From: Aidingimonas lacisalsi
GTDB taxonomy: Bacteria > Pseudomonadota > Gammaproteobacteria > Pseudomonadales > Halomonadaceae
Direction: 5' to 3'
DNA: 34,429 nucleotides
NCBI RefSeq assembly: GCF_008079445.1
Contig: NZ_VRYH01000016.1
Location: 1 to 34,429 of the forward strand
In this document: positions 23,876-31,707 of the stretch, piece by piece
Layout of the letters: every line of letters starts with the position of its first letter
Position numbering within the stretch: position 1 is the first letter of the stretch
The notes under the pieces: model-generated
What the model was told of the DNA's origin: nothing
Seen by the model: only the letters and a program-made list of their open reading frames with translations
Databases searched by the model: none
Translations under genes and position numbers: made by a program

Positions 23876-25177
23876 ATGGGTTCAGAAGACACAGCACATC
23901 CTGGGGGCTATGACGCCGATATTATCGTGATCGGGGCCGGTGTCGTGGGAGCCGCATGCGCACTGGAACTTAGTCGTCAGGGGGCGAACGTCCAGGTATT
24001 GGACCGTCAGGCACCAGGGAAGGGGGCTTCATACGGGAATGCGGGACATATGGCCACTGAGCAGGTGTTTCCCATTGCCGATGCGTCGATTTTGAAGCGA
24101 TTGCCACGCATGTTGGTAGATCCCATGGGGCCTTTGCGTCTCGATTGGAAGTATGTACCCAAGGCCCTACCCTGGTTTGCCCGTTTAGTATGGAATTTAC
24201 GCCCAACCTCTTATCGAAACAGTGTCAGCGGTCTTAGAGCGCTGAATGAACAGAGTCTGCCGGCCTGGAGGCGTTTGCTCGCTTCCATCGACCAATCCCA
24301 CTTGCTGCAAGAGTCCGGTTCCTTTCTCATTTATGAGTCCGCGAAGGGGAAAGACGAGGCTGATCATGTTGTTGCGCGCATGAGTGAACACGGCGTGCCC
24401 GTTGAATCGTGGACACGTGAAGCGGTCGCGCAGCGTATACCGGCGCTCTCCAATAGCATCATGGGGGGGCTATTCTTTCCGGCGACAGGGCATGTGGTAG
24501 AGCCGTTCAGTGTCGTCAATAGCCTGGTGGACTCGGCTAGACGCCATGGAGTCGATTTCAAGACCGCCGATGTCGTGAAAGCCGAGAAGGGACGCGAAGG
24601 AATCACGCTTACGACAAGCGCTGGGGTACTGGTCACCAGGAAGGTCGTTATCGCCTGTGGTGCTCATTCTCAACAACTCACCAAAGCGTTAACGGGGGTT
24701 CATGTTCCGTTGGATACGGAGCGCGGGTACCACTTGATGCTGCCGAAAGAAACTGGCCGCCTCCCTGTTGCGGTGACCTCCCTCGAGCGCAAATTCATCA
24801 TGACTCCCATGAGTCACGGATTGCGGTTGGCAGGGACTGTCGAATTCGCCGGGCTCAAGCAACCGGCAATGATGAAACGTGCGTGGCAACTTCATAAATT
24901 GAGCGATGGTTTATTCAAATCGAGACTGAATATTGAAGATGCCTCTCCATGGATGGGGTTTAGACCCTCACTTCCCGATTCATTACCAGTCATTGATTGC
25001 TACGAAGAAGATGAACGAATTCTTCTCGCTTTTGGTCATCACCACCTAGGACTAACACAAGCCGCGATAACAGCCGAAATTATCGGTAATTTAGCAGTGG
25101 GAGGAGACAGAAACACATTTCAGAAAGATGATGTCTGCATATCACTAAAACCATATAAAATTTCTCGTTTCGCATGA
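23876..25177 (+). CDS. D-amino-acid dehydrogenase-type flavoenzyme, probable D-hydroxyproline dehydrogenase
   Basis: This 433-residue DadA-family protein has the FAD-binding IIVIGAGVVGAACALEL at residues 16-32 and ASYGNAGHMA, the conserved Asn-Ala-Gly-His of the family. A substrate domain follows, with RGYHLMLP and LRLAGTVEFAG, and the C-terminal MGFRPSLPDSLPVI and AFGHHHLGLTQA contact the flavin. It would oxidise cis-4-hydroxy-D-proline to 1-pyrroline-4-hydroxy-2-carboxylate at the membrane, passing electrons to the respiratory chain. Divergent placement from the epimerase and deaminase, with a shared operator-like repeat, supports that role over plain D-alanine oxidation. It is followed after 34 bases by a carrier gene, probably in one transcript. 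The last 60 bases are more AT-rich than the rest. Confidence 0.85.
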   Translation: MGSEDTAHPGGYDADIIVIGAGVVGAACALELSRQGANVQVLDRQAPGKGASYGNAGHMATEQVFPIADASILKRLPRMLVDPMGPLRLDWKYVPKALPWFARLVWNLRPTSYRNSVSGLRALNEQSLPAWRRLLASIDQSHLLQESGSFLIYESAKGKDEADHVVARMSEHGVPVESWTREAVAQRIPALSNSIMGGLFFPATGHVVEPFSVVNSLVDSARRHGVDFKTADVVKAEKGREGITLTTSAGVLVTRKVVIACGAHSQQLTKALTGVHVPLDTERGYHLMLPKETGRLPVAVTSLERKFIMTPMSHGLRLAGTVEFAGLKQPAMMKRAWQLHKLSDGLFKSRLNIEDASPWMGFRPSLPDSLPVIDCYEEDERILLAFGHHHLGLTQAAITAEIIGNLAVGGDRNTFQKDDVCISLKPYKISRFA

Positions 25178-25211
25178 TTTAAATATAGAAAACAAAAGTA
25201 AAGGAGTTTGT

Positions 25212-26657
25212 ATGTCTTCTGCTGAGAATGGTATAAGATTACCGACCATGACAGAAGTCGTCTCTGTCATGGTCGGCTTTATAGCTATCATTTTTTTATG
25301 CATCAATGTTTTCGAGCTTCCCATACAGTTAGCGCTTTTTGCTTCCTGGTTTCTTGTCATGGCGTTAGGCCTCAGGCTGAAAATGCCTTATGAAACCATG
25401 CAAAGAGGCATTATCGATGGCATATATAATGGCATGGAGGCCGTGCTGGTACTGACGACTGTCGGCGCATTGATAGGTACCTGGATTGCCGGCGGTATCG
25501 TGCCCAGCATCATCTATTATGGGTTGTCCGTCATGAACCCGCAGATATTTCTATTCGCGGCGTTCGTCATCTGTGCCTTGACGTCGCTGTCAACCGGCAC
25601 ATCGTTCGGCACGGCGGGAACCGCCGGTGTCGCGATGATGGGAATTGGCCATAGCTTCGGTATCCCGCTGCCCCTCGTGGCAGGCGCCGTGATTTCCGGT
25701 GCCTATGTCGGCGATAAAATGTCTCCCTTGTCCGATACGACCGTCATGACGGCTTCACTATGTAAAGTGAACCTGATCGACCACATACGCTCCATGCTTT
25801 GGGTAAGTGCCCCCGCCATAGCGATCGTTTCGGTATTGTTCCTCGTGGTCGGGTTTTTCTACATCAGTGACAGTGTAGATACATCACGTGCTCAGGTTGC
25901 GATGCAAGCCCTAGGGGATCAGTTTTCGATCAGTGTATGGTTGCTTGTCCCTGCGCTCATAGTCATCGCACTGCTGACACGCAGATACCCGGCGATCCCT
26001 GTCATCGCGTTTGGTGCGTTGCTGGGCAGTATATGTGCGTGGTTGGTGCAGGGTATCCATCCCATCGAGGCCATTCGGATCGCTTATGTCGGCAACTCTC
26101 TGGAATCTGATGTGGAGTTTCTCGATACATTGCTGAACCGAGGTGGCATCGAATCCATGTTGGGTGTCATTGCACTGATTCTTTTTGCCTTGGGTCTTGG
26201 TGGTTTGCTGGAACGAATCGGCGTGCTGAAGGCCATCAGCAACAACTTTTTGCGTTGGGCGAACAACCCTGGCCGCTTGACGATTTCCACGATGCTAGGT
26301 GGCCTGTTCGGCAATGTGTTTGGCGGGGCGGCTTATGTGTCGCTGATTACTGCCAGTACGATTACCGAGAAAAACTACGATGATCAGGGTGTGGACCGTC
26401 GAGTCTTGTCACGGAATACCGAAGCCGGGGGGACGATTACGACACCCATGGTGCCGTGGACGGATGGTGGTGTATTCATGGCGTCGACGCTAGGGGTTGC
26501 CACCATGAGCTATCTACCCTTCATGTGGTACCACATGCTGGTGATTGTGATCTCGATCTTCTATGGTTTTGCCAACATAGCGATCTGGCGAGTGCCGTCC
26601 AAGAATGAACGCGAGTCACAGGCAAACTTCGAGGGGCAGCCGGCAACATCCCAGTAA
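25212..26657 (+). CDS. NhaC-family Na+/H+ antiporter-type carrier
   Basis: This 481-residue protein has about 12 hydrophobic helices and the NhaC pattern: SLSTGTSFGTAGTAGVAMMG, GAYVGDKMSPLSDTTVMTA and, in the second half, GGLFGNVFGGAAYVSL and NTEAGGTITTPMVPWTDGG. The Asp residues in GDKMSPLSD and PWTDGG are those expected for cation coupling. AAAGGAG precedes the ATG. NhaC relatives next to amino-acid catabolic genes often act as solute:cation exchangers (the malate/lactate antiporter MleN is one). Here it probably brings in hydroxyproline or balances charge, but no evidence fixes the solute. A strong terminator follows. Confidence 0.85.
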   Translation: MSSAENGIRLPTMTEVVSVMVGFIAIIFLCINVFELPIQLALFASWFLVMALGLRLKMPYETMQRGIIDGIYNGMEAVLVLTTVGALIGTWIAGGIVPSIIYYGLSVMNPQIFLFAAFVICALTSLSTGTSFGTAGTAGVAMMGIGHSFGIPLPLVAGAVISGAYVGDKMSPLSDTTVMTASLCKVNLIDHIRSMLWVSAPAIAIVSVLFLVVGFFYISDSVDTSRAQVAMQALGDQFSISVWLLVPALIVIALLTRRYPAIPVIAFGALLGSICAWLVQGIHPIEAIRIAYVGNSLESDVEFLDTLLNRGGIESMLGVIALILFALGLGGLLERIGVLKAISNNFLRWANNPGRLTISTMLGGLFGNVFGGAAYVSLITASTITEKNYDDQGVDRRVLSRNTEAGGTITTPMVPWTDGGVFMASTLGVATMSYLPFMWYHMLVIVISIFYGFANIAIWRVPSKNERESQANFEGQPATSQ

Positions 26658-26687
26658 AGCATTGAGAGTATCGAGACTCCAAGTTCC

Positions 26688-26716
26688 AGTGCCTGGCCTG
26701 CATGCCAGGCACTTTT
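26688..26716 (+). terminator. Rho-independent terminator after the carrier gene
   Basis: AGTGCCTGGC and GCCAGGCACT form a perfect 10-bp stem with a six-base loop, and the stem runs into TTTT. It lies 30 bases after the carrier stop and separates that unit from the GntR gene. Confidence 0.88.
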
Positions 26717-26795
26717 CCTTGTACTACGATACGTTCACGATGGCGCTTACGCCAAGATGACTCAGTCTTCATTCATGGACAAATGAAGAAGCGGT

Positions 26796-26808
26796 GTATA
26801 AAATATAT
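26796..26808 (+). promoter_or_regulatory. Operator copy 3, before the GntR gene
   Basis: GTATAAAATATA (26796-26807), with the T before it, makes a 13-base stretch identical to the reverse complement of the core in the two hydroxyproline operators. It lies 28 bases upstream of the GntR start and contains a TATAAA that could be the -10. This suggests autoregulation. Confidence 0.65.
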
Positions 26809-26834
26809 AAAATTCTGGGGAACACGTCGACTCT

Positions 26835-27506
26835 ATGGAAACTTATAAGACGCGTGCTCAGCATGTCGCGGATGATCTTCGAAGACGTATCCTGGGAGGG
26901 GAGTTCAAAGGCGGTACACAGCTTCGCCAGGATGCGCTGGCCAAGGACTACTCTGTCAGTCGGATTCCCGTCAGAGAAGCGTTATTTACGTTAGAATCCG
27001 AGGGATTGGTGGAGTTTCATGCGCATCGGGGGGCTTTTGCCACCGAGTTATCCGTCGATAAAATACGCGAGTTATTCGATCTACGTGTTTTGCTGGAAAC
27101 GTATATATTAAGAGCATCGATACCCAATCTTACCGATCAAGATATCACGAACGCCGAAAATATCTTGAGTGAATATGATTCTGCTCTGGATAGTGGTCAT
27201 CATATCGACAACTGGAGTGAATACAATTTTGCATTTCATAAAGCACTTTACGCTCCTGCAGGTTTTCCCGAAACGCTATCACTGATAACCCAGATCAATA
27301 CCAAGTCAGATCGTTATATCAGAATGCAGCTACTCTACACTCAAGAGATAGAGAAAGCCGAGAAAGAGCATCACGAATTACTGGAACTGGCTCGAACAAG
27401 TCAAGTGGATAGCGCCTGTGCACTGTTGGAACGACATATTCTAGGGGCATGTGAAGGTATCGTTGCTGTACTCGAAGAGCGTTCGCAAAGTATCAAGACT
27501 CCTTGA
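26835..27506 (+). CDS. GntR-family FCD regulator, probable hydroxyproline regulator
   Basis: The 223-residue protein has a GntR helix-turn-helix at about residues 7-72 (AQHVADDLRRRILGGEFKGG, YSVSRIPVREALFTLESEGL, FHAHRGAFATEL). An FCD domain follows, with DLRVLLETYILRASI, the metal-site region NFAFHKALYAP and EKEHHELLELA. It lies directly after the hydroxyproline carrier gene but is its own unit, between two strong terminators. The operator-like repeat found before both divergent hydroxyproline units recurs in its promoter. It is therefore the best candidate for the hydroxyproline-responsive repressor. The ligand is inferred. Confidence 0.9.
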   Translation: METYKTRAQHVADDLRRRILGGEFKGGTQLRQDALAKDYSVSRIPVREALFTLESEGLVEFHAHRGAFATELSVDKIRELFDLRVLLETYILRASIPNLTDQDITNAENILSEYDSALDSGHHIDNWSEYNFAFHKALYAPAGFPETLSLITQINTKSDRYIRMQLLYTQEIEKAEKEHHELLELARTSQVDSACALLERHILGACEGIVAVLEERSQSIKTP

Positions 27507-27536
27507 TCGCCGGGTATGTCTTCCCCGATGAATGAC

Positions 27537-27564
27537 GAGCAGCCATGTTTGGCTGCTCTTTTTT
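27537..27564 (+). terminator. Rho-independent terminator after the GntR gene
   Basis: GAGCAGCCA and TGGCTGCTC form a perfect 9-bp stem with a four-base loop, followed by six T. It lies 30 bases beyond the GntR stop and faces the end of a convergent gene. Confidence 0.92.
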
Positions 27565-27597
27565 GTCCTGGTTTCTACGTTTGCAAGCGGCGTATAG

Positions 27598-28599
27598 TCA
27601 TAGGGGGAGGATAGTGGAGAACTTCGTTGATGCTGTCTCTAACGAGTTGACCAACGGATGACTCGTTATGTTGCTGGAAATGTGAATTTCATCCCCCGCT
27701 TGCAGCTGAATAGCATCGGCAAAACTCAGGGTTGCTGCCCCGAAGAAATGCACATGAACTTGGCCCGGTATCCTGAATGGGGCGTACTTGAAATGATGAT
27801 ACTCTAGATTGGACAAGGAATGACACATATGCCGTTCACCACTAAGGAAATCTTTTGACCAGATGGTATTCTGTGACCGGCGGATCGAGATGTGACCTGT
27901 GACTTCTTCAGGGAGTTCACCGATGAGTATTTCAGGACCGATACTGCAGTCCCGCAATTTTGAATGCGCTAGATATAAGTAATTTTGTTTTTCAGTTATA
28001 TGATCGGAAAACTCATTACCCAAAGTGTAACCAATGCGGAAAACTTTACCCGAGTCATTGACGATGTACACTCCTGCCAATTCGGCTTCTTCGCCGCCAT
28101 CAAGGGCGAAATCGGGCATTGCCAGGGGAGAGTGAGGCGCTTTCAGAATATACCCGGTTCCTTTGTAGAACCATTCGGGCTGTACACCGGTCTCACCGTC
28201 CTGTGGCTTCCCTCCCTGGACTCCGAGCTCGAACATACGCTGTGTGTCCGTAGCACTCTCTTGCTGGGCCTCACCGCTGGATGGGGCTTCATGCATATTA
28301 TGCCGTGGTGCAGCACTGCCTAAGTGTGTCAATCCTGTTCCAGTCAACAACAGATGAGATGGATCCGGATGAGTGATAGGGGAGAGAATGCGTTGTTCGC
28401 CAATTGCTCTAGCATAGCTTAATGCTATGTCAGTTGTATGTTTTTCAACCAATTCATGCAGGGAATGGCCATGATTAGCAGCTGCTAAAGCAAGATCATA
28501 GAGGGGCTTATCCAGGAGGTGCAGCATATCGCCATTGACACGGGCGGCGATAGCCTGTCCATGATCGTTGGTAACTTGAATCAAGTTTAATTTATCCAT
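27598..28599 (-). CDS. AraD1/GguC-type fumarylacetoacetate-hydrolase-superfamily enzyme
   Basis: The 333-residue FAH-superfamily protein belongs to the AraD1/GguC branch. It has LLTGTGLTHLGSAAPR, KGTGYILKAPHSPLAMPDFALDGGEEAE (the metal-binding Glu residues lie in GGEEAELAG), GYTLGNEFSDH, and KLRDCSIGPEILIG. Some AraD1 enzymes dehydrate 2-keto-3-deoxypentonates to alpha-ketoglutarate semialdehyde; others are uncharacterised. The gene is eight bases past the dctM gene on the same strand only in the sense that its start (28599) follows the dctM stop at 28607. Its ribosome-binding site (GAGG) overlaps that stop, so it is the last gene of the dctPQM unit. It probably processes the acid imported by the TRAP system. 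Confidence 0.82.
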   Translation of the reverse strand: MDKLNLIQVTNDHGQAIAARVNGDMLHLLDKPLYDLALAAANHGHSLHELVEKHTTDIALSYARAIGEQRILSPITHPDPSHLLLTGTGLTHLGSAAPRHNMHEAPSSGEAQQESATDTQRMFELGVQGGKPQDGETGVQPEWFYKGTGYILKAPHSPLAMPDFALDGGEEAELAGVYIVNDSGKVFRIGYTLGNEFSDHITEKQNYLYLAHSKLRDCSIGPEILIGELPEEVTGHISIRRSQNTIWSKDFLSGERHMCHSLSNLEYHHFKYAPFRIPGQVHVHFFGAATLSFADAIQLQAGDEIHISSNITSHPLVNSLETASTKFSTILPL

Positions 28600-28606
28600 G
28601 ATAACC

Positions 28607-29869
28607 TCAGTTAATGAATGTCAATGACAGCCAGGGGACGTAGGTTACGACCAGAAGCGCTGCCAGTAATGTTAAAAAGAAAGGAATCGAAGCGCGTAAG
28701 AAACGCATGGTGTCTAGTTTTGCGATATTGCAACTGACAAACATCAATACGCCTAGAGGGGGAGTGATTTGCCCGATCAACAAGTTGAAGAGCATGACGA
28801 TGCCGAAATGAACTAGGCTAACATCCAAAGAATTGAGAAGGGGAATCAAGATCGGCACTAGAACGATAATGACAGCTATCGTCTCCATGAACATGCCGAT
28901 GACGAGAAGTGCTATATTGAGTAGCAGAAGTACTAGCCAGGGATTATCGGTAATGCTTGTGATCCAGGACACTACTTCCTGAGGGGCCTGCAGAATACTC
29001 AAGGACCACGATAAGGGGGCTGAAGCAGCAATGATGATAAGGATCGATGAAGCTTCTCTTGCAGTGGAAGTGAGTAGTTCACCCATATCTTTCCAGTTTA
29101 GTGAACCATAAACATATTTTCCTACAAAAAATGAATAAGCGACAGCAATAGCCGCGACTTCCGTTACCGTAAAAATACCCATCCGGAAACCAACGATAAT
29201 GATGACCGGCATGAACAGGGCCCATATCGAGGTTTTTAGAGTCTTGTATACGCGTTGCCTGTTGAACGCCGAGTCCTTGGGGTATTGCTTAAAGAAGCTG
29301 ATCAGCGTGATCAGTGATGTCAACAGGAAAGCAATCAGTAATCCCGGCAGGATGCCTGCAATGAAAAGATCACCAATGGAAATGTTGGCTTGCCATCCAT
29401 AAATGACCATTAAGATCGATGGCGGGATGATTGGCGATAACGTAGCGGACGAGGTCGTCAGGACAACGGAAAATCCACGGTCATACCCATGCTTTTCCAT
29501 CTGTGGGACCATGACGCGGGTGGTCGCGGCACAGTCGGCAAGGGATGACCCTGATATACCGGCCATCAACACGCTCGATAGCACGTTGACATGTGCCAGA
29601 CCACCGCGAAGATGGCCGACCAGCGAACGGCAGAAATCGAAGAGTCGTTCGCTGATGCCGCTTTTGTTCATGATCCCGCCTGCCAGCATGAACAGCGGTA
29701 TGGCCAGGAGGGGAAATGACTGAACGCCTGAGGATACCCGTTGCGCTAGTACGTTCATGGGAATATCCAGAGCAATGATCGAGACAACGGATACTCCCAT
29801 CATCGCCAACGCAATAGGCATACCTAGTAAGATCAGCGTGAATAGGAGAAGGATTATTACAAGTAGCAT
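28607..29869 (-). CDS. dctM: TRAP transporter large permease, DctM family
   Basis: The protein is 420 residues with about 12 helices. Family marks are GMPIALAMMG near the start, SFPLLAIPLFMLAGGIMNKSGI, MAGISGSSLADCAATTRVMVPQM, and SATLSPIIPPSILMVIYG. The last is the Ser-Pro-rich loop shared by TRAP large subunits. FGIVMLFNLLIGQITPPLGV sits in the second half. It forms the ion-coupled channel for a periplasmic binding protein. It starts 16 bases after the dctQ stop and is followed immediately by the AraD1-type gene. Confidence 0.92.
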   Translation of the reverse strand: MLLVIILLLFTLILLGMPIALAMMGVSVVSIIALDIPMNVLAQRVSSGVQSFPLLAIPLFMLAGGIMNKSGISERLFDFCRSLVGHLRGGLAHVNVLSSVLMAGISGSSLADCAATTRVMVPQMEKHGYDRGFSVVLTTSSATLSPIIPPSILMVIYGWQANISIGDLFIAGILPGLLIAFLLTSLITLISFFKQYPKDSAFNRQRVYKTLKTSIWALFMPVIIIVGFRMGIFTVTEVAAIAVAYSFFVGKYVYGSLNWKDMGELLTSTAREASSILIIIAASAPLSWSLSILQAPQEVVSWITSITDNPWLVLLLLNIALLVIGMFMETIAVIIVLVPILIPLLNSLDVSLVHFGIVMLFNLLIGQITPPLGVLMFVSCNIAKLDTMRFLRASIPFFLTLLAALLVVTYVPWLSLTFIN

Positions 29870-29885
29870 ATCGCATTCCTATAAT

Positions 29886-30380
29886 TTATTCTGCCGTTTC
29901 AAAAGCAATAAAGCTTTTGTCTATGAAAATATTGGTAACGAGGTGGAATGCACTGAAAGCAAACATTACCGGCATCGATAGAGAGTAAAAACTCATGGAG
30001 ATGCCTAGAATAGGAGAGGTGTTGTTGATGACACCTTTCGTGTAATGGTACCCAAGGTTTATCATGTACAACAGTATTATAAGAGATAATAGGAATATAG
30101 CCGTTCTTATAAGGAACTGAAGGCCTGCGGGAATCTTCTTGATAATGGAGTCTACCGTTATATGTTTCTGTTCAGCAAACGATATGCTAGTCCCTATGAA
30201 TGTTAGCCAGACAATTAGAAGTTTCGCAATACTCTCACTCCAGACGAAGGGGCTACCAATAACGTAACGAAAGAAAACGCCAACTACCAGTAGCAAGGTT
30301 ACGGTACCTAGGAGCGCTGCTGCTGCAAGTTTCTCATACTTGAGTATCCAACTATTGAGATGGAGTAGTGACTCTTTCAT
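29886..30380 (-). CDS. dctQ: TRAP transporter small permease, DctQ family
   Basis: This 164-residue protein has four predicted helices. The second region carries the family pattern GVFFRYVIGSPFVWSESIAKLLIVWLTFIG, followed by SFAEQKHITVDSI. GGAG lies before the ATG. It is the small membrane subunit paired with DctM; the two form the transporter that docks DctP. It follows dctP after 73 bases, which contain a strong stem-loop (30403-30442). Confidence 0.9.
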   Translation of the reverse strand: MKESLLHLNSWILKYEKLAAAALLGTVTLLLVVGVFFRYVIGSPFVWSESIAKLLIVWLTFIGTSISFAEQKHITVDSIIKKIPAGLQFLIRTAIFLLSLIILLYMINLGYHYTKGVINNTSPILGISMSFYSLSMPVMFAFSAFHLVTNIFIDKSFIAFETAE

Positions 30381-30402
30381 GAATAACTCCTAAGTCGCTC
30401 AT

Positions 30403-30442
30403 GGACCCTTCGTTCGTTGGTGGTTGATTGAACGAAGGGTCC
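30403..30442. ncRNA. Stem-loop between dctP and dctQ
   Basis: GGACCCTTCGTTC and GAACGAAGGGTCC form a perfect 13-bp stem with a 14-base loop, 11 bases after the dctP stop. There is no U-run, so complete termination is unlikely. It is most likely an mRNA 3' stabiliser that lets the binding protein accumulate above the membrane subunits. It is an mRNA structure, not a separate RNA gene. Confidence 0.75.
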
Positions 30443-30453
30443 GGTGTGATCCG

Positions 30454-31476
30454 TTAGTTGGCTTCTCGATAAGCTTTTATTTCATTCATGACGCGGTTGA
30501 AGTGTCCTTCTCCCCAACGGTCAGTCAGCTCGCCGTATGCAGATTGTGCAGCTTTCTCGAAAGAAGAGCGGTCGATATCCTCAATGACATTGATCATATC
30601 CTTGCTCTTCATTTCATCTAACATTTCATCTTCTCGGCTGCTTTGCATGGCGTAGTTTTCTTCAGAGAGTTCCTGGATGCTACTTTCAAGAATCTCCTGG
30701 TTTTCTTCTGATAGAGAATTGAAGCTATCGCTGTTTATGAGGACGACTTGACTTTGTAGCATGTGGCGAGTCATGACCAAGTTATCTTGGACCTCGTAGA
30801 ACTTTCTTGCATAAATAGTCGGAATCGGGTTTTCCTGGCCGTCTACCGTTCCCTGTTGCAGTGCTAAATACACTTCACTGAACGGGATAGGAGTCGCGGA
30901 TGCATCGAAGGCATTGATCATTTCTACCCAGGCGGGGGACTCGGGAACCCGGATCTTCAGATCTTTCATATCGGATACCTGAGTCACTTCTTCGCCATTG
31001 ACGGTCAGGTTACGCCATCCCCAATACCATGTTTTGGAGAGAGGCGTTAAACCGTATTGCTCATCCAGCTCGTCGAAGATGGGTTGATAGGCCTTGCCTT
31101 CGAGTATGTGCTTTGCCTCATCCCAGCTTTGAAACATGAATGGGGCGTTTGATATTTCCAATGGCGGCAGCAGTGTACTGGCGCCGGAATAACCAGGAAT
31201 CACGATATCGACAGAGCCTTCGCTCGCCTGTTCCAGAAGCTCGACCTCCGAGCCGAGTTGTTCGCTTGGGAACACTTGGATGGTGAGGTCGCCATCCGTA
31301 CGTTGTTCGATCATGTCCGGCAGCTTGTCGAATAGCTCGTAGCTTGCTTCGCCGGGATTGAACGTATGGGCAAGGCGCAACGAGGTTGCTGCATTGGCGG
31401 TGAGCGATCCCCCTACCATGGCGCCTGTTACCAGGGTCAGTCCGATCGTTCTGGTCATGCTCATTGTTCGGTTCAT
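30454..31476 (-). CDS. dctP: TRAP transporter periplasmic binding protein, DctP family
   Basis: From ATG 31476 (GAGG eight bases upstream) the protein is 340 residues. A signal peptide runs through TIGLTLVTGAMVGGSLTANA, with cleavage probably before ATSLRLAHTF. The mature protein has LRLAHTFNPGEASYELFDKL, FPSEQLGSEVELLEQASEG, and DLKIRVPESPAWVEMINAF, in which the Arg is the conserved carboxylate-binding residue. PIPFSEVYLALQQGTVDGQENP is also typical of the DctP family. It captures an organic acid, here presumably a sugar acid since its partners are UxaA- and AraD1-like. It is divergent from the UxaA-type gene. A longer start at 31533 would extend past the signal peptide and is unlikely. Confidence 0.92.
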   Translation of the reverse strand: MNRTMSMTRTIGLTLVTGAMVGGSLTANAATSLRLAHTFNPGEASYELFDKLPDMIEQRTDGDLTIQVFPSEQLGSEVELLEQASEGSVDIVIPGYSGASTLLPPLEISNAPFMFQSWDEAKHILEGKAYQPIFDELDEQYGLTPLSKTWYWGWRNLTVNGEEVTQVSDMKDLKIRVPESPAWVEMINAFDASATPIPFSEVYLALQQGTVDGQENPIPTIYARKFYEVQDNLVMTRHMLQSQVVLINSDSFNSLSEENQEILESSIQELSEENYAMQSSREDEMLDEMKSKDMINVIEDIDRSSFEKAAQSAYGELTDRWGEGHFNRVMNEIKAYREAN

Positions 31477-31587
31477 GTTATATGCCTCATCGTTTGTGAT
31501 TCGTATGGCGTTGGGCATTGGCGTGTAGCCCATCGGCGCACAGAGGCAATCTAGAGTAAATGAACATTGCGTTCAATAACCATTATT

Positions 31588-31617
31588 TGAGACCATGGTC
31601 TAATCGACGGTGTCTCA
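31588..31617. promoter_or_regulatory. Dyad in the dctP-uxaA divergent region, candidate operator
   Basis: AGACCATGGTCT (31590-31601) is a perfect 12-bp palindrome. TGAGAC at 31588-31593 is repeated inverted as GTCTCA at 31612-31617. A further dyad, TGAAC-N5-GTTCA, lies at 31561-31575. The region of about 230 bases between the two divergent starts must control both units, so these are candidate sites for the GntR protein encoded at 33263-34240. Confidence 0.5.
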
Positions 31618-31707
31618 GGACTTGCTAAGGTGCCGGCATGCCAGTGAGGTTGTTGGTCGGCCCGGCCTTTCGCGTCGGGAGACTTCAGTATCGAGTTGGA
31701 GATGAAA

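Noticed and set aside
23656-23892. A 78-codon minus-strand frame in the hydroxyproline regulatory region
   Set aside because: It spans the promoter and operator of the flavoenzyme gene and has no recognisable similarity.
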